Shown here: positions 1 to 7,628 of the stretch, in pieces | How positions within the stretch are numbered: position 1 is the stretch's first letter | Layout: each line of letters begins with the position of its first letter | Origin: Eubacterium callanderi | GTDB lineage: Bacteria; Bacillota; Clostridia; Eubacteriales; Eubacteriaceae | Direction: 5' to 3' | Assembly: GCF_900142645.1 (NCBI RefSeq) | Contig: NZ_FRBP01000009.1 | Span: forward strand, 1 to 64,000 | DNA length: 64,000 nucleotides | Program-made: the position numbers and the translations under genes | Notes under the pieces: model-generated | Seen by the model: only the letters and a program-made list of their open reading frames with translations | The model's database searches: none | Told to the model about the DNA's origin: nothing

Positions 1-162
1 GTCCGGGACGCGGTGGTAATCGCGTACTGCGTGAATGAAATGTTGAGCATTGTGGAAAATATGGGCTTGATGGGTGTTCCGATTCCAGAAGCCATCACAA
101 AGGCCATTGAGATTTTAAAAAAGAAGTCTGAAACAGAAGATAAAAATGGAGGTAAGGAATAA
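1..162 (+). CDS. Phage holin, C-terminal part (cut by window edge)
   Basis: An open frame runs from base 1 to a TAA at 160-162 and encodes about 53 residues. The amphipathic segment around NEMLSIVENMGLMGVPIP and the lysine-rich tail resemble the C-terminus of the clostridial phage holin_4 (TcdE/UtxA-like) family. Such proteins form lesions in the inner membrane to release endolysin. The stop codon overlaps the ATG of the endolysin gene by one base, the usual holin-lysin cassette. The start and the membrane helices lie outside the window, so the family call rests on the tail and on context. Confidence 0.72.
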   Translation, partial: VRDAVVIAYCVNEMLSIVENMGLMGVPIPEAITKAIEILKKKSETEDKNGGKE

Positions 163-1142
163 TGTTAAACGGAATTGATATCAGTGCATGGCAAAGAGGC
201 ATTGACGCCGCATCGGTGCCATCCGATTTTGTGATCGTTAAGGCAACCCAGGGGCTTGACTACATCAACGATGACTGTGACCGGGCGTACCAGCAGGCCA
301 AAGCGGCCGGAAAGAAGCTGGGCGTGTACCACTTCTCGGACGGGAACAGCTCCGGGGTAGCCGAAGCGGATTTCTTTATTGATAATATCCAGGGCTACAT
401 CGGTGAAGCGATTCTGGTTTTGGACTGGGAAACCGATGCCGTCAACTGCGGCCCCGGCTATGCCAAGGCGTTTCTAGACAGAGTACAGGCCAGAACAGGC
501 ATTAAACCCATGATCTACATGACCGGCTCCGTGGTCAACGAATGGGATTGGAGCGCGGTCGTCGCCGGGGATTATGGCTTATGGGTGGCTTACTACAGCA
601 AAGACAGCTGTGATGGCTACTGGCCGGACGCGCCGATGTACCCGATCAGTGATTGGGCTGGTGCGGCGATGCTCCAATATACTTCTGGCGGTTACCTGCC
701 GGGGTGGGGTGACCGGTTAGACTTGAACGTGTTCTACGGCGATCACGCCGCTTGGGATGCCTACGCGGGTGGTGGAACGGGTGTAACGCCACAACCACAG
801 CCTACACCGACACCAGAAGCACAGGAGAACGCTCAGAATACGGGCACCTATATTGTACAGAGTGGAGATACCCTGTCTGCTATTGCGGACCGATATGGAA
901 CCACCTACCAGCATCTGGCAGCCATCAACGGTATCGCTGATCCAGACCTGATCTATCCCGGCGATGTGATCGTAATTGATGGGGTGGCATTTGGCAGCGG
1001 GCAGACGTACACGATCCAGAGTGGTGATACTTTGTCGGATATTGCTGGAAGGTTTGGTACGAGTGTTGCACATCTAGCTGCGTTGAATGGGATTGAAAAC
1101 CCGGATTTGATTTATGCTGGGGATACAATCAGAATTAATTAG
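162..1142 (+). CDS. Phage endolysin: GH25 muramidase with two LysM repeats
   Basis: 326 residues. The N-terminal ~200 residues are a glycoside hydrolase 25 (lysozyme type M1) domain, with Asp6 in the GIDIS start and Asp88/Glu90 in a DWE motif as the expected acidic catalytic residues. A Pro/Thr/Gln linker (about 208-222) leads to two LysM modules (about 229-273 and 282-326), each with the QSGDTLS signature, for peptidoglycan binding. There is no signal peptide, as expected for a holin-dependent endolysin. It cleaves the MurNAc-GlcNAc bond to lyse the host. The start overlaps the holin stop. Confidence 0.93.
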   Translation: MLNGIDISAWQRGIDAASVPSDFVIVKATQGLDYINDDCDRAYQQAKAAGKKLGVYHFSDGNSSGVAEADFFIDNIQGYIGEAILVLDWETDAVNCGPGYAKAFLDRVQARTGIKPMIYMTGSVVNEWDWSAVVAGDYGLWVAYYSKDSCDGYWPDAPMYPISDWAGAAMLQYTSGGYLPGWGDRLDLNVFYGDHAAWDAYAGGGTGVTPQPQPTPTPEAQENAQNTGTYIVQSGDTLSAIADRYGTTYQHLAAINGIADPDLIYPGDVIVIDGVAFGSGQTYTIQSGDTLSDIAGRFGTSVAHLAALNGIENPDLIYAGDTIRIN

Positions 1143-1149
1143 TATTAGA

Positions 1150-1180
1150 AGGTCAGTCTTTTAGGCTGGCCTCTTTTTTT
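1150..1180 (+). terminator. Rho-independent terminator after the lysis cassette
   Basis: A 9-bp stem containing G-U pairs (AGGTCAGTC with GGCTGGCCT) is followed by CTTTTTTT. It ends the holin-endolysin transcript. Confidence 0.85.
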
Positions 1181-1186
1181 GTTTTT

Positions 1187-1195
1187 TGGTATAAT
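1187..1195 (+). promoter_or_regulatory. Extended -10 promoter for the cargo gene at 1225
   Basis: TG-G-TATAAT is an extended -10 (TGnTATAAT) lying 30 bp before the gene. The -35 position overlaps the preceding terminator and has no good match. Confidence 0.6.
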
Positions 1196-1224
1196 AGCTT
1201 TATTAATAAAACAAGGGGTTATTG

Positions 1225-1998
1225 ATGGACAATTCGAAAAGCGCATTAATCAAAATGTTCATTTTATTATTCTCACTAGGTTTATCATGTATATTTGCAA
1301 TACAAAAACTTGAGTTTGCACTTTTACCTCCAGTTTTACTGCCGCTTTTAACATGGGTGGGAGAAAAAACGGTGGATATTTTCGTAGACAGCCAAGCTTA
1401 TAGAATATTGCCACTAAAGAAGCCGGTCATTGATAGAATACTTTTAAATACATCTTCCTTATGCAGTGTCAACGGCGAAAGAGACGTTCGTTATGGGTTT
1501 AATTCTGCTGGAGGAACAATCAATAAACTTTCATTTAATATATTTAATAGAGAATCATCTGCAATGTTGATAAAAGAGGTCGCTTTTAGCGTCAAATCAT
1601 ACGAAGATATTGAATCTATTAGTACATTAAGAAGCAAGTGCCAAGGAGGGTATATTGATCCAGTATATTATAGTGTGGAAGAAGATGTACTGGCTGATAA
1701 AAAGACATATATAGGAATTTTATGCGAAGAAAATAAAGGGAAAATCTATAGAAGCACGAAAGAGGTTAGAATAGATCCAAATGGAGCTGAATTTATGCAT
1801 ATTAACTTCAAAGTGGCAAATCCAGGAGTATATGTTGTCTGCGTTAACATTAAATATATAATAAGAGGTAAAGAAGATGTTGTCGAATCACCGAGCAATA
1901 AATTTGCGATTATATCAAACGCAATATTGGGTGAAGTAGGTATGGAAATGGAAAGTTTAGGATTTTGGTCGAAGGAGAAAGGGATAGTTAAATATTAG
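1225..1998 (+). CDS. Hypothetical membrane-anchored protein, prophage cargo
   Basis: 257 residues, family not recognised. The ATG at 1225 is preferred over the in-frame TTG at 1222 because the AAGGGG ribosome site fits it. The first ~45 residues are hydrophobic (two short membrane segments around 8-25 and 30-45). A soluble, beta-rich-looking C-terminal domain follows. The gene is clearly more AT-rich than its neighbours. With its own promoter and its place after the lysis genes it looks like a prophage moron gene. A function such as immunity or lysogenic conversion cannot be assigned. Confidence 0.6.
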   Translation: MDNSKSALIKMFILLFSLGLSCIFAIQKLEFALLPPVLLPLLTWVGEKTVDIFVDSQAYRILPLKKPVIDRILLNTSSLCSVNGERDVRYGFNSAGGTINKLSFNIFNRESSAMLIKEVAFSVKSYEDIESISTLRSKCQGGYIDPVYYSVEEDVLADKKTYIGILCEENKGKIYRSTKEVRIDPNGAEFMHINFKVANPGVYVVCVNIKYIIRGKEDVVESPSNKFAIISNAILGEVGMEMESLGFWSKEKGIVKY

Positions 1999-2014
1999 TT
2001 TATATTAGTATAAT

Positions 2015-2039
2015 ATTTAAATATTTTATTTTTGGGTAT
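2015..2039 (+). promoter_or_regulatory. Possible sigma-B-type promoter motif (weak)
   Basis: ATTTAA, 13 bases, GGGTAT resembles the sigma-B consensus GTTTAA-N12-14-GGGTAT with one mismatch in the -35. It lies in an AT-rich intergenic stretch upstream of the terminator at 2118, so it could drive at most a ~100-nt RNA. Chance occurrence in AT-rich DNA is quite possible. Confidence 0.25.
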
Positions 2040-2117
2040 AAATATTCTCGAACACACATACCTCTTGCTTTTTAAAATACAAATTATTCTCCCCAACTAG
2101 CTTTTCCTTTTTTAGAG

Positions 2118-2151
2118 CTCTCGGTCTTCGGATCGGGAGTTTTATTTTTTT
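2118..2151 (+). terminator. Rho-independent terminator with UUCG tetraloop
   Basis: CTCTCGGTC-TTCG-GATCGGGAG forms a 9-bp stem with two G-U pairs and a TTCG loop, followed by a T-rich tract. It ends the transcript of the gene at 1225. The remainder of 1999-2213 holds only AT-rich DNA, the weak motif at 2015 and the promoter at 2153. Confidence 0.85.
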
Positions 2152-2152
2152 A

Positions 2153-2181
2153 TTGCAAAAATAAAACAAAAGTTCTATAAT
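2153..2181 (+). promoter_or_regulatory. Sigma-A promoter for the 100-aa gene
   Basis: TTGCAA, 17 bases, TATAAT. The -10 lies 33 bp upstream of the ATG at 2214. Confidence 0.7.
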
Positions 2182-2213
2182 ATAAATACAAACGTTCTTT
2201 ATGAGGTGATACT

Positions 2214-2516
2214 ATGCGGCGAAAATATGGCAATGCAAAGGTCGATTTGGTAAAGATTAAGGGGAAATACATCCCTTGTGCTTTTCATGTCGAGAAAGAG
2301 GTATTTATAATTGAGGAGATTTTAAGCATCCGGAAGGGTATGGTAAAGTGTGGAACCCCGGGACTGCGGTATTTCGTGAAAACGCAGGGGAAAGAAACAG
2401 AACTACTTTTCGATAATACCGAAAAAAGTTGGACTGTCATTATACACGATCCACAGGTGTACGGAGAAACCGATGGGCCTCAGCGCGTCCTTGAAGAGCT
2501 GAAATATTTAAACTGA
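2214..2516 (+). CDS. Hypothetical 100-aa protein at the prophage end
   Basis: 100 residues, family not recognised. The ATG is preceded by a GAGGTG ribosome site. The sequence is basic at the N-terminus and predicted beta-rich, with a central KCGTPGLRYFV segment and a C-terminal acidic helix. It has its own sigma-A promoter and lies last before the chromosomal genes. It is probably the outermost cargo gene of the prophage. Confidence 0.6.
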   Translation: MRRKYGNAKVDLVKIKGKYIPCAFHVEKEVFIIEEILSIRKGMVKCGTPGLRYFVKTQGKETELLFDNTEKSWTVIIHDPQVYGETDGPQRVLEELKYLN

Positions 2517-2678
2517 GAAACTACAAAAGCCGCCCCGAAAAAGGACGGCTTAATTTGTGTCTTAAGTGTGTGTCTTGCGCGTGTCTTATTTGTGTCTTAT
2601 CATGTCATTTTTACTTATTTTTACTTATTCTTAAAATTGTTGAAACCCGCATAGACACGTGGTTTAGCTGTTTTGGGA
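2517..2678 (+). other. Prophage-chromosome junction with short repeats
   Basis: No gene. A hairpin (GCCG..CGGC, about 2529-2549) is followed by four loosely spaced copies of GTGTCTT between about 2558 and 2601 and two copies of TTTTTACTTA around 2609-2629. The next gene is a convergent chromosomal gene. The arrangement is compatible with a right attachment site of the prophage, but the matching left site is outside the window. Confidence 0.4.
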
Positions 2679-3677
2679 TTATTTCATGGCTTCCTCGATG
2701 GCAACTGCAACCGATACGGTAGCGCCAACCATTGGGTTGTTACCCATGCCGATCAGACCCATCATTTCAACGTGGGCTGGAACGGAGGAGGAACCGGCAA
2801 ACTGAGCGTCGGAGTGCATACGTCCCATGGTATCGGTCATACCGTAGGAAGCCGGGCCAGCTGCCATGTTATCCGGGTGGAGTGTACGCCCTGTACCGCC
2901 GCCGGAAGCAACAGAGAAGTATTTTTTACCCTGTTCAAGGGCTTCTTTTTTATAAGTGCCGGCAACCGGATGCTGGAAACGGGTCGGGTTGGTGGAGTTC
3001 CCAGTGATGGAAACATTCACGCCTTCATGGTGCATGATGGCAACACCTTCCTGAACGTCGTTAGAGCCGTAGCAGTTAACCGCGGCGCGTTCACCGTCTG
3101 AATAAGCGGTCTTTTCCACGATGTTAAGGGTACCAGTCGCATAGTCATAATCGGTTTTTACATAGGTAAAACCATTGATGCGGGCAATAATCAGAGCCGC
3201 GTCTTTGCCCAGGCCGTTTAAGATAACGCGCAATGGTTTTTTACGAACCTTATTGGCGTTTCTGGCAATCCCGATAGCACCTTCGGCAGCCGCGAAGGAT
3301 TCGTGGCCAGCCAGGAAAGCAAAGCAGTCAGTTTCTTCACGCAGCAGCATCGCCCCCAGGTTACCATGGCCTAAACCAACCTTACGCTGTTCAGCAACAG
3401 AGCCTGGAATACAGAAAGCCTGTAAGCCCTCTCCGACGATTTCAGCCGCGTCAGCCGCTGTTTTTGCACCGCGTTTGATGGCCAGTGCGGCGCCGAGTGT
3501 ATAAGCCCAGCAGGCATTTTCAAAACAAATTGGCTGAATACCCTTTACGATACCTGCAACGTCAATGCCTTTTTCATCGCAGATGGCCTTTGCTTCTTCT
3601 AAAGAGGCAATGCCGTTTGCTTTTAAGACTTCATTGATTTTGTCGATTCTTCTTTCATAACTTTCAAATAATGGCAT
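2679..3677 (-). CDS. GGGtGRT-family protein
   Basis: 332 residues, matching the family named for its GGGTGRT motif, seen here as ASGGGTGRTLHPD at about 264-276. Its molecular function is not established to my knowledge. The glycine-rich motif and conserved acidic and histidine residues suggest nucleotide or metal binding, but that is inference. It lies 11 bp downstream of the NifU-like gene and is almost certainly co-transcribed with it. That pairing is a known conserved arrangement in anaerobes and suggests a role in iron-sulfur or cofactor assembly. Confidence 0.85.
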   Translation of the reverse strand: MPLFESYERRIDKINEVLKANGIASLEEAKAICDEKGIDVAGIVKGIQPICFENACWAYTLGAALAIKRGAKTAADAAEIVGEGLQAFCIPGSVAEQRKVGLGHGNLGAMLLREETDCFAFLAGHESFAAAEGAIGIARNANKVRKKPLRVILNGLGKDAALIIARINGFTYVKTDYDYATGTLNIVEKTAYSDGERAAVNCYGSNDVQEGVAIMHHEGVNVSITGNSTNPTRFQHPVAGTYKKEALEQGKKYFSVASGGGTGRTLHPDNMAAGPASYGMTDTMGRMHSDAQFAGSSSVPAHVEMMGLIGMGNNPMVGATVSVAVAIEEAMK

Positions 3678-3688
3678 CTCAGAACCTC

Positions 3689-4381
3689 CTATTCGTTTCT
3701 CGGATCGATGTACTTAGCAGCACCATCGAACTGTCCATACTGGCCGGAAGCTGCGTCCATGGCTTCTTTCGGGTCCATGCCCTTTTTGATGTTTTCCATC
3801 ATTTTGCCAAGCTGTACGAAAGCGTAACCGATGATTTCGTCTTTTTCGTTTAAGGCGACTTTTGTGACGTAACCTTCTGCCATTTCCAGGTAACGCGGGC
3901 CTTTGGCCAGTGTACCGTACATAGTACCAACCTGGCTTCTCAAGCCTTTACCCAGGTCTTCAAGGCCAGCACCGACCGGAAGACCATCTTCAGAGAAAGC
4001 TGTCTGAGTACGGCCATAAACGATCTGTAAAAACAGCTCGCGCATAGCGGTGTTGATGGCGTCGCAGACAAGGTCCGTATTCAGGGCTTCAAGAATTGTT
4101 TTACCCGGCAGGATTTCAGATGCCATGGCGGCAGAGTGGGTCATACCAGAGCAGCCGATGGTTTCAATCAGGGCTTCCTGAATAATACCGTCTTTTACAT
4201 TTAAGGTTAATTTACAGGCACCCTGCTGAGGGGCGCACCAGCCTACACCGTGTGTTAAACCGGAAATGTCTTTAACTTCTTTTGCCTGTACCCATCTGCC
4301 TTCTTCAGGGATTGGGGCACAGCCGTGGTTTGCATTGCTGGCTACACAGCACATACTATTTACTTCATGAGAATATTCCAT
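3689..4381 (-). CDS. NifU-like iron-sulfur cluster scaffold protein
   Basis: 230 residues with a NifU-N/IscU-type core. Candidate cluster ligands lie in MCC near residue 11, GWCAPQQGAC near 48-55 and IGCSG near 75. Scaffold proteins hold a nascent Fe-S cluster before transfer. This variant is larger than IscU and belongs to the subgroup found next to GGGtGRT genes. It is the first gene of a two-gene minus-strand operon. The ATG at 4381 has an AGGGAG-type ribosome site. No cysteine desulfurase is nearby. Confidence 0.82.
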   Translation of the reverse strand: MEYSHEVNSMCCVASNANHGCAPIPEEGRWVQAKEVKDISGLTHGVGWCAPQQGACKLTLNVKDGIIQEALIETIGCSGMTHSAAMASEILPGKTILEALNTDLVCDAINTAMRELFLQIVYGRTQTAFSEDGLPVGAGLEDLGKGLRSQVGTMYGTLAKGPRYLEMAEGYVTKVALNEKDEIIGYAFVQLGKMMENIKKGMDPKEAMDAASGQYGQFDGAAKYIDPRNE

Positions 4382-4467
4382 TCGCTAAACTCCCTTCAAA
4401 TTTTTCCTACAGCTATTATAATATGGGCGTCTCAAAAAAAATATGGTAATTTTTTGTCATTTTGTAT

Positions 4468-4490
4468 TTTTTGTCCCGCTGGGACAAAAA
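4468..4490. promoter_or_regulatory. Perfect 10-bp-arm palindrome, probable operator
   Basis: TTTTTGTCCC, 3-base centre GCT, then GGGACAAAAA. It lies between the divergently transcribed NifU-like gene (start 4381) and DUF2284 gene (start 4703), about 90 bp from the former. No transcript should end here, so an operator is more likely than a terminator. The regulator is unknown. Confidence 0.6.
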
Positions 4491-4588
4491 TGTAGAAAAT
4501 GAAAACGGCTAATAGAGTAAAATTTAGCCATTCTTAGAAAATTGAACTTTTTTTGTGAAAAGTTATCTGTAATAGACAAAAAGTTGGG

Positions 4589-4617
4589 TTGATGTTCGTT
4601 TAAAGGTAAGGTACAAT
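4589..4617 (+). promoter_or_regulatory. Sigma-A promoter of the DUF2284 gene
   Basis: TTGATG, 17 bases, TACAAT. A second small inverted repeat, TAAATTT-GCTA-AAATTTA (4629-4646), follows in the leader. Confidence 0.7.
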
Positions 4618-4702
4618 GAATCTAAATGTAAATTTGCTAAAATTTACCCGAACGTTGTGTTTAGTGAGATGAAATTTTGTATAGATGAAAAGAGGTAATG
4701 GG

Positions 4703-6226
4703 ATGGATTATATTCACAAATTTAGCATCGGTCCGGTAGAAATGGACAAAATGCTCGAAGAGTATCATCAACTGCGAAAAACCCGCCGCTACTGCGCGGC
4801 ATGTCCCAACTACAACAAATATTGGTCCTGCCCGGACTACGCCTTCGATGAGGCTTTGTTTTTAAAGGAATTTAAGTATATGTACCTGATTGCCCGGGAA
4901 TACGAAATTCCACGGGAAGACCGCCAGAAAATCTTTGGTATTCAGCCTGTGGCCGAATACTGCAAGCAGGTTATGCAGGCCATGAAGGTTGAATCTTGGA
5001 AAGATCTTCTGGACCTGGAGGCAGAATTTCCGGGAACACTGTCCTTAATGCCGGGCAACTGCCATGTCTGCGACATTTCTGGAGAAGGCTGCGCAAAGCC
5101 AAAAGGACAGAAATGCCGCCATCCAGAGCTCATGCGGTTCTCGCTCGAGTCCCTGGGCTTTGACGTGGACGCCATCTGCAAGTATGAAATTGGCGTACTC
5201 CTGCTCTGGCCAAAGGAAGGTCATCTGCCCGAAAAACTATGCGCAGTGATGGCTCTTATGAGCAATGAGAAGATCCCGATGGATGCCATCAAGGCCCATT
5301 TTCCAGATGCCCAAAAGAGCTGGCTGCGTTTTTCGGACACAGCGCCTGAGGCACGGAATGAGGTGCGCCCAAGCGTTAAGCGCCAGGAAAGCTGGCTCGA
5401 CAATATGAAAAAGCAGAACCAGGAAAAGGCAGAAGATCCTGCCTACAAGCCTCAAAAGAGCTGGATAGGCTTTAAAAGCGAAGCTTTAGACAGCGGCGAC
5501 TATGTCAAAGAGCGCCCCTGGCGGGAGGAAGAGCCCGAGGCGATTCCGGCAGCTCCTGAAGAAACCGTCGCTTTTTCAGAGGAAATGATTGAGTCCAGTG
5601 CGGAGACCGAACCGGCGGTGGAACCGGAAACCAATGTGCCGGAGCCGCCAGCTCAGCCAGAGGCGGTTTCAGAGGACGAAGAAGATTCCAAATACAAATG
5701 GCTCGGTTTTAAACGGAGTGTTGAGGAAGCGGAAGAGGAATTAAAAAAGCGTCCAATTCCCAAATTTAATATTCCTGAGGAAGAAGAAAAGCCTGAAGAA
5801 AGCGCTGCTGAGGCAACACAGCCAGAAGCGGGAGTGCCGGCGGCAGAGACAGTGCCGGAGATTATAGAACCACCGACGGCCGAACCAGAGCCTGTACAGA
5901 CAGCACCAGAGCCTCAGCCGGAACCAGCGCCAGAACCACCAGTTCCAGAGCCTGTTGAGGAAGAAATTGAACTGCTGGACGCCTCCAGTGTGGCCAATGT
6001 GCTTAGTGCCGCCATTGAAATCGCCAAGGATGTTGTCGGCGACGACTTTATCCCTGGGGAAGCCCCGGTATTTAACGAGTCTGCGCCCGCTCCGCAGACC
6101 ACAGCCGCAGAGCCGGCGCAGGCCGATGAGGAGGATGACTCCAAATATAAATGGCTGGGCTTTAAAGCCACGAATCTGGACGAGGATGACGGCTTGAAAA
6201 AGGGCGGCTGGAAGAAAAATTATTAA
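4703..6226 (+). CDS. DUF2284 metal-binding protein with long acidic repeat tail
   Basis: 507 residues. The ATG at 4703 is chosen because AGAGG sits 8 bases before it; the upstream in-frame ATG at 4685 has no ribosome site. The N-terminal ~200 residues are a DUF2284 domain rich in cysteine (CAACPNYNKYWSCPDY, and CHVCDISGEGCAKPKGQKC), predicted to bind a metal or Fe-S cluster. The remaining ~300 residues are Pro/Glu/Ala-rich and probably disordered, interrupted by short aromatic repeats: KSWLRF, ESWLDN, KSWIGFK, KYKWLGFK, KYKWLGFK. The repeats suggest linear binding motifs. The function is unknown. Confidence 0.8.
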   Translation: MDYIHKFSIGPVEMDKMLEEYHQLRKTRRYCAACPNYNKYWSCPDYAFDEALFLKEFKYMYLIAREYEIPREDRQKIFGIQPVAEYCKQVMQAMKVESWKDLLDLEAEFPGTLSLMPGNCHVCDISGEGCAKPKGQKCRHPELMRFSLESLGFDVDAICKYEIGVLLLWPKEGHLPEKLCAVMALMSNEKIPMDAIKAHFPDAQKSWLRFSDTAPEARNEVRPSVKRQESWLDNMKKQNQEKAEDPAYKPQKSWIGFKSEALDSGDYVKERPWREEEPEAIPAAPEETVAFSEEMIESSAETEPAVEPETNVPEPPAQPEAVSEDEEDSKYKWLGFKRSVEEAEEELKKRPIPKFNIPEEEEKPEESAAEATQPEAGVPAAETVPEIIEPPTAEPEPVQTAPEPQPEPAPEPPVPEPVEEEIELLDASSVANVLSAAIEIAKDVVGDDFIPGEAPVFNESAPAPQTTAAEPAQADEEDDSKYKWLGFKATNLDEDDGLKKGGWKKNY

Positions 6227-6243
6227 GCTGAAGGAGTGGTCAT

Positions 6244-6798
6244 ATGAATCCAGCACTCATTCTGATTGATTATACCTATGATTTTGTGGCGCCTGACGGT
6301 AAGCTGACCGCCGGGGCGCCTGCCCAGGCCATTGATGAAAATCTGGCAGCCGCCATCGGTGAAACCATTGAGGCGGGCGGCATGGTCTTTGTGGTGAATG
6401 ACCTGCATTTGGAAAACGACGGGAGCCACCCCGAAACCGCGCTGTTTCCGCCCCACAACCTTTTGGGGAGTCCGGGCAGAGCGGTGTATGGAAAAACCGC
6501 TGAAAAGCTGCGGGCGTACCAGACACTTGAAAACAGACAGGTTTTCTATATGGATAAGTTCCGCTATTCGGCCTTTGCCGGGACAGCGCTGGATATCCTG
6601 CTCAGGCAGAACCATATCCAGAAGCTGGAGCTGGCCGGTGTGTGCACAGACATCTGTGTACTGCACACTGCCATCAGCGCTTATAATCTGGGTTATGAGG
6701 TCACGGTTCACAAAAACCGTGTGGCAAGCTTTAATGCCGAGGGCCACAAATGGGCCCTGGAGCATTTTAAGTCATCACTGGGATTTACAGTAGTATAA
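6244..6798 (+). CDS. Isochorismatase-family cysteine hydrolase
   Basis: 184 residues. The fold family includes nicotinamidase (PncA) and isochorismatase. The expected triad is visible: Asp9 (LIDYTYDF), Lys105 (MDKF) and Cys138 (GVCTDIC). It therefore probably hydrolyses an amide such as nicotinamide, but substrate cannot be read from sequence. It starts 17 bp after the DUF2284 gene with an AAGGAG site and is followed after 19 bp by mtnP, so the genes probably form one operon. Confidence 0.85.
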   Translation: MNPALILIDYTYDFVAPDGKLTAGAPAQAIDENLAAAIGETIEAGGMVFVVNDLHLENDGSHPETALFPPHNLLGSPGRAVYGKTAEKLRAYQTLENRQVFYMDKFRYSAFAGTALDILLRQNHIQKLELAGVCTDICVLHTAISAYNLGYEVTVHKNRVASFNAEGHKWALEHFKSSLGFTVV

Positions 6799-6817
6799 AG
6801 AAACAAGGAGATAAGCA

Positions 6818-7570
6818 ATGTTATATTATAAAGCAGATATCGGCGTGATTGGCGGTTCCGGCCTCTATGAGCTGTACCCGGACGTTAAAAAAATTGATGT
6901 GGATACACCCTACGGCAAAACCTCCGATGCCATCAGCCTGGTAACCGTCGGGGACAAAAAGGTTGCTTTTATGCCAAGACACGGAAAGGACCATACCCTG
7001 AACCCGTCCGAAATTAATTACCGGGCCAACATCGACGCTTTTGCCCAGCTGGGAATCCGGGCATTGATCTCACCCTGCTGCGTAGGTTCGCTGCGTCCGG
7101 AAATCGCACCTGGCGATTTTGTCGTCACAGACCAGTTCATTAATATGACCTCGGGCCGCAAGGATACCTTTAACGAATCCCCCAATGTGGTGCACCTGAG
7201 CTCGGCAGATCCTTACGATCCTGGTCTTCGTCAGATTGCCCTCGAGGAAGCGGAAAAACTGGGGATCAAAACCCATGACGGCGGCACCGTTGTGGTGGTT
7301 AACGGCCCGCGCTTCTCGACCCGTGCCGAAAGCCGCATGTTTGCCATGATGGGCGCAGATGTCGTCAATATGACCCAGTATCCCGAGGGTTACCTGTGTC
7401 TGGAAAAGGGGATTCCAGTTGTCAACATTGCTCTGATAACCGACTATGACGCTGGTCTCGAGGGCCGCCCGGACATCAAGCCAGTGCAGGCCGAGGATGT
7501 AGTGCGTGTGCTCGAAGATAACAATGACCGGGTAAAACAGCTGATTTTTAAGATGATTGAACGAATATAG
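6818..7570 (+). CDS. mtnP: S-methyl-5'-thioadenosine phosphorylase
   Basis: 250 residues, PNP/MTAP family 2. The phosphate-binding GVIGGSGLY opens the protein, RHG near residue 51 and the purine-site MTQYPE near 188 follow. It splits methylthioadenosine (or methylthioinosine) with phosphate into the base and 5-methylthioribose 1-phosphate. The product is the substrate of MtnA encoded next. Choice between MTA and MTI as substrate is uncertain. Confidence 0.92.
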   Translation: MLYYKADIGVIGGSGLYELYPDVKKIDVDTPYGKTSDAISLVTVGDKKVAFMPRHGKDHTLNPSEINYRANIDAFAQLGIRALISPCCVGSLRPEIAPGDFVVTDQFINMTSGRKDTFNESPNVVHLSSADPYDPGLRQIALEEAEKLGIKTHDGGTVVVVNGPRFSTRAESRMFAMMGADVVNMTQYPEGYLCLEKGIPVVNIALITDYDAGLEGRPDIKPVQAEDVVRVLEDNNDRVKQLIFKMIERI

Positions 7571-7579
7571 AAAAAGTTA

Positions 7580-7605
7580 CCTCCCTTAACCAAGGGAGGC
7601 TTTTT
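7580..7605 (+). terminator. Terminator or attenuator between mtnP and mtnA
   Basis: CCTCCCTT-AACC-AAGGGAGG followed by CTTTTT. It is a strong 8-bp stem inside an apparent operon, so downstream expression may be reduced or driven separately. Confidence 0.8.
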
Positions 7606-7628
7606 CAGATATCGAGAAAGGAAGAACC

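Noticed and set aside
2182-2200. LexA/SOS box near the 100-aa gene
   Set aside because: AAACGTTC occurs but the Firmicutes box needs GAAC-N4-GTTC; no such pair is present.
5741-6256. Long minus-strand frames opposite the DUF2284 tail
   Set aside because: They arise from the biased Pro/Glu codon composition of the plus-strand gene.
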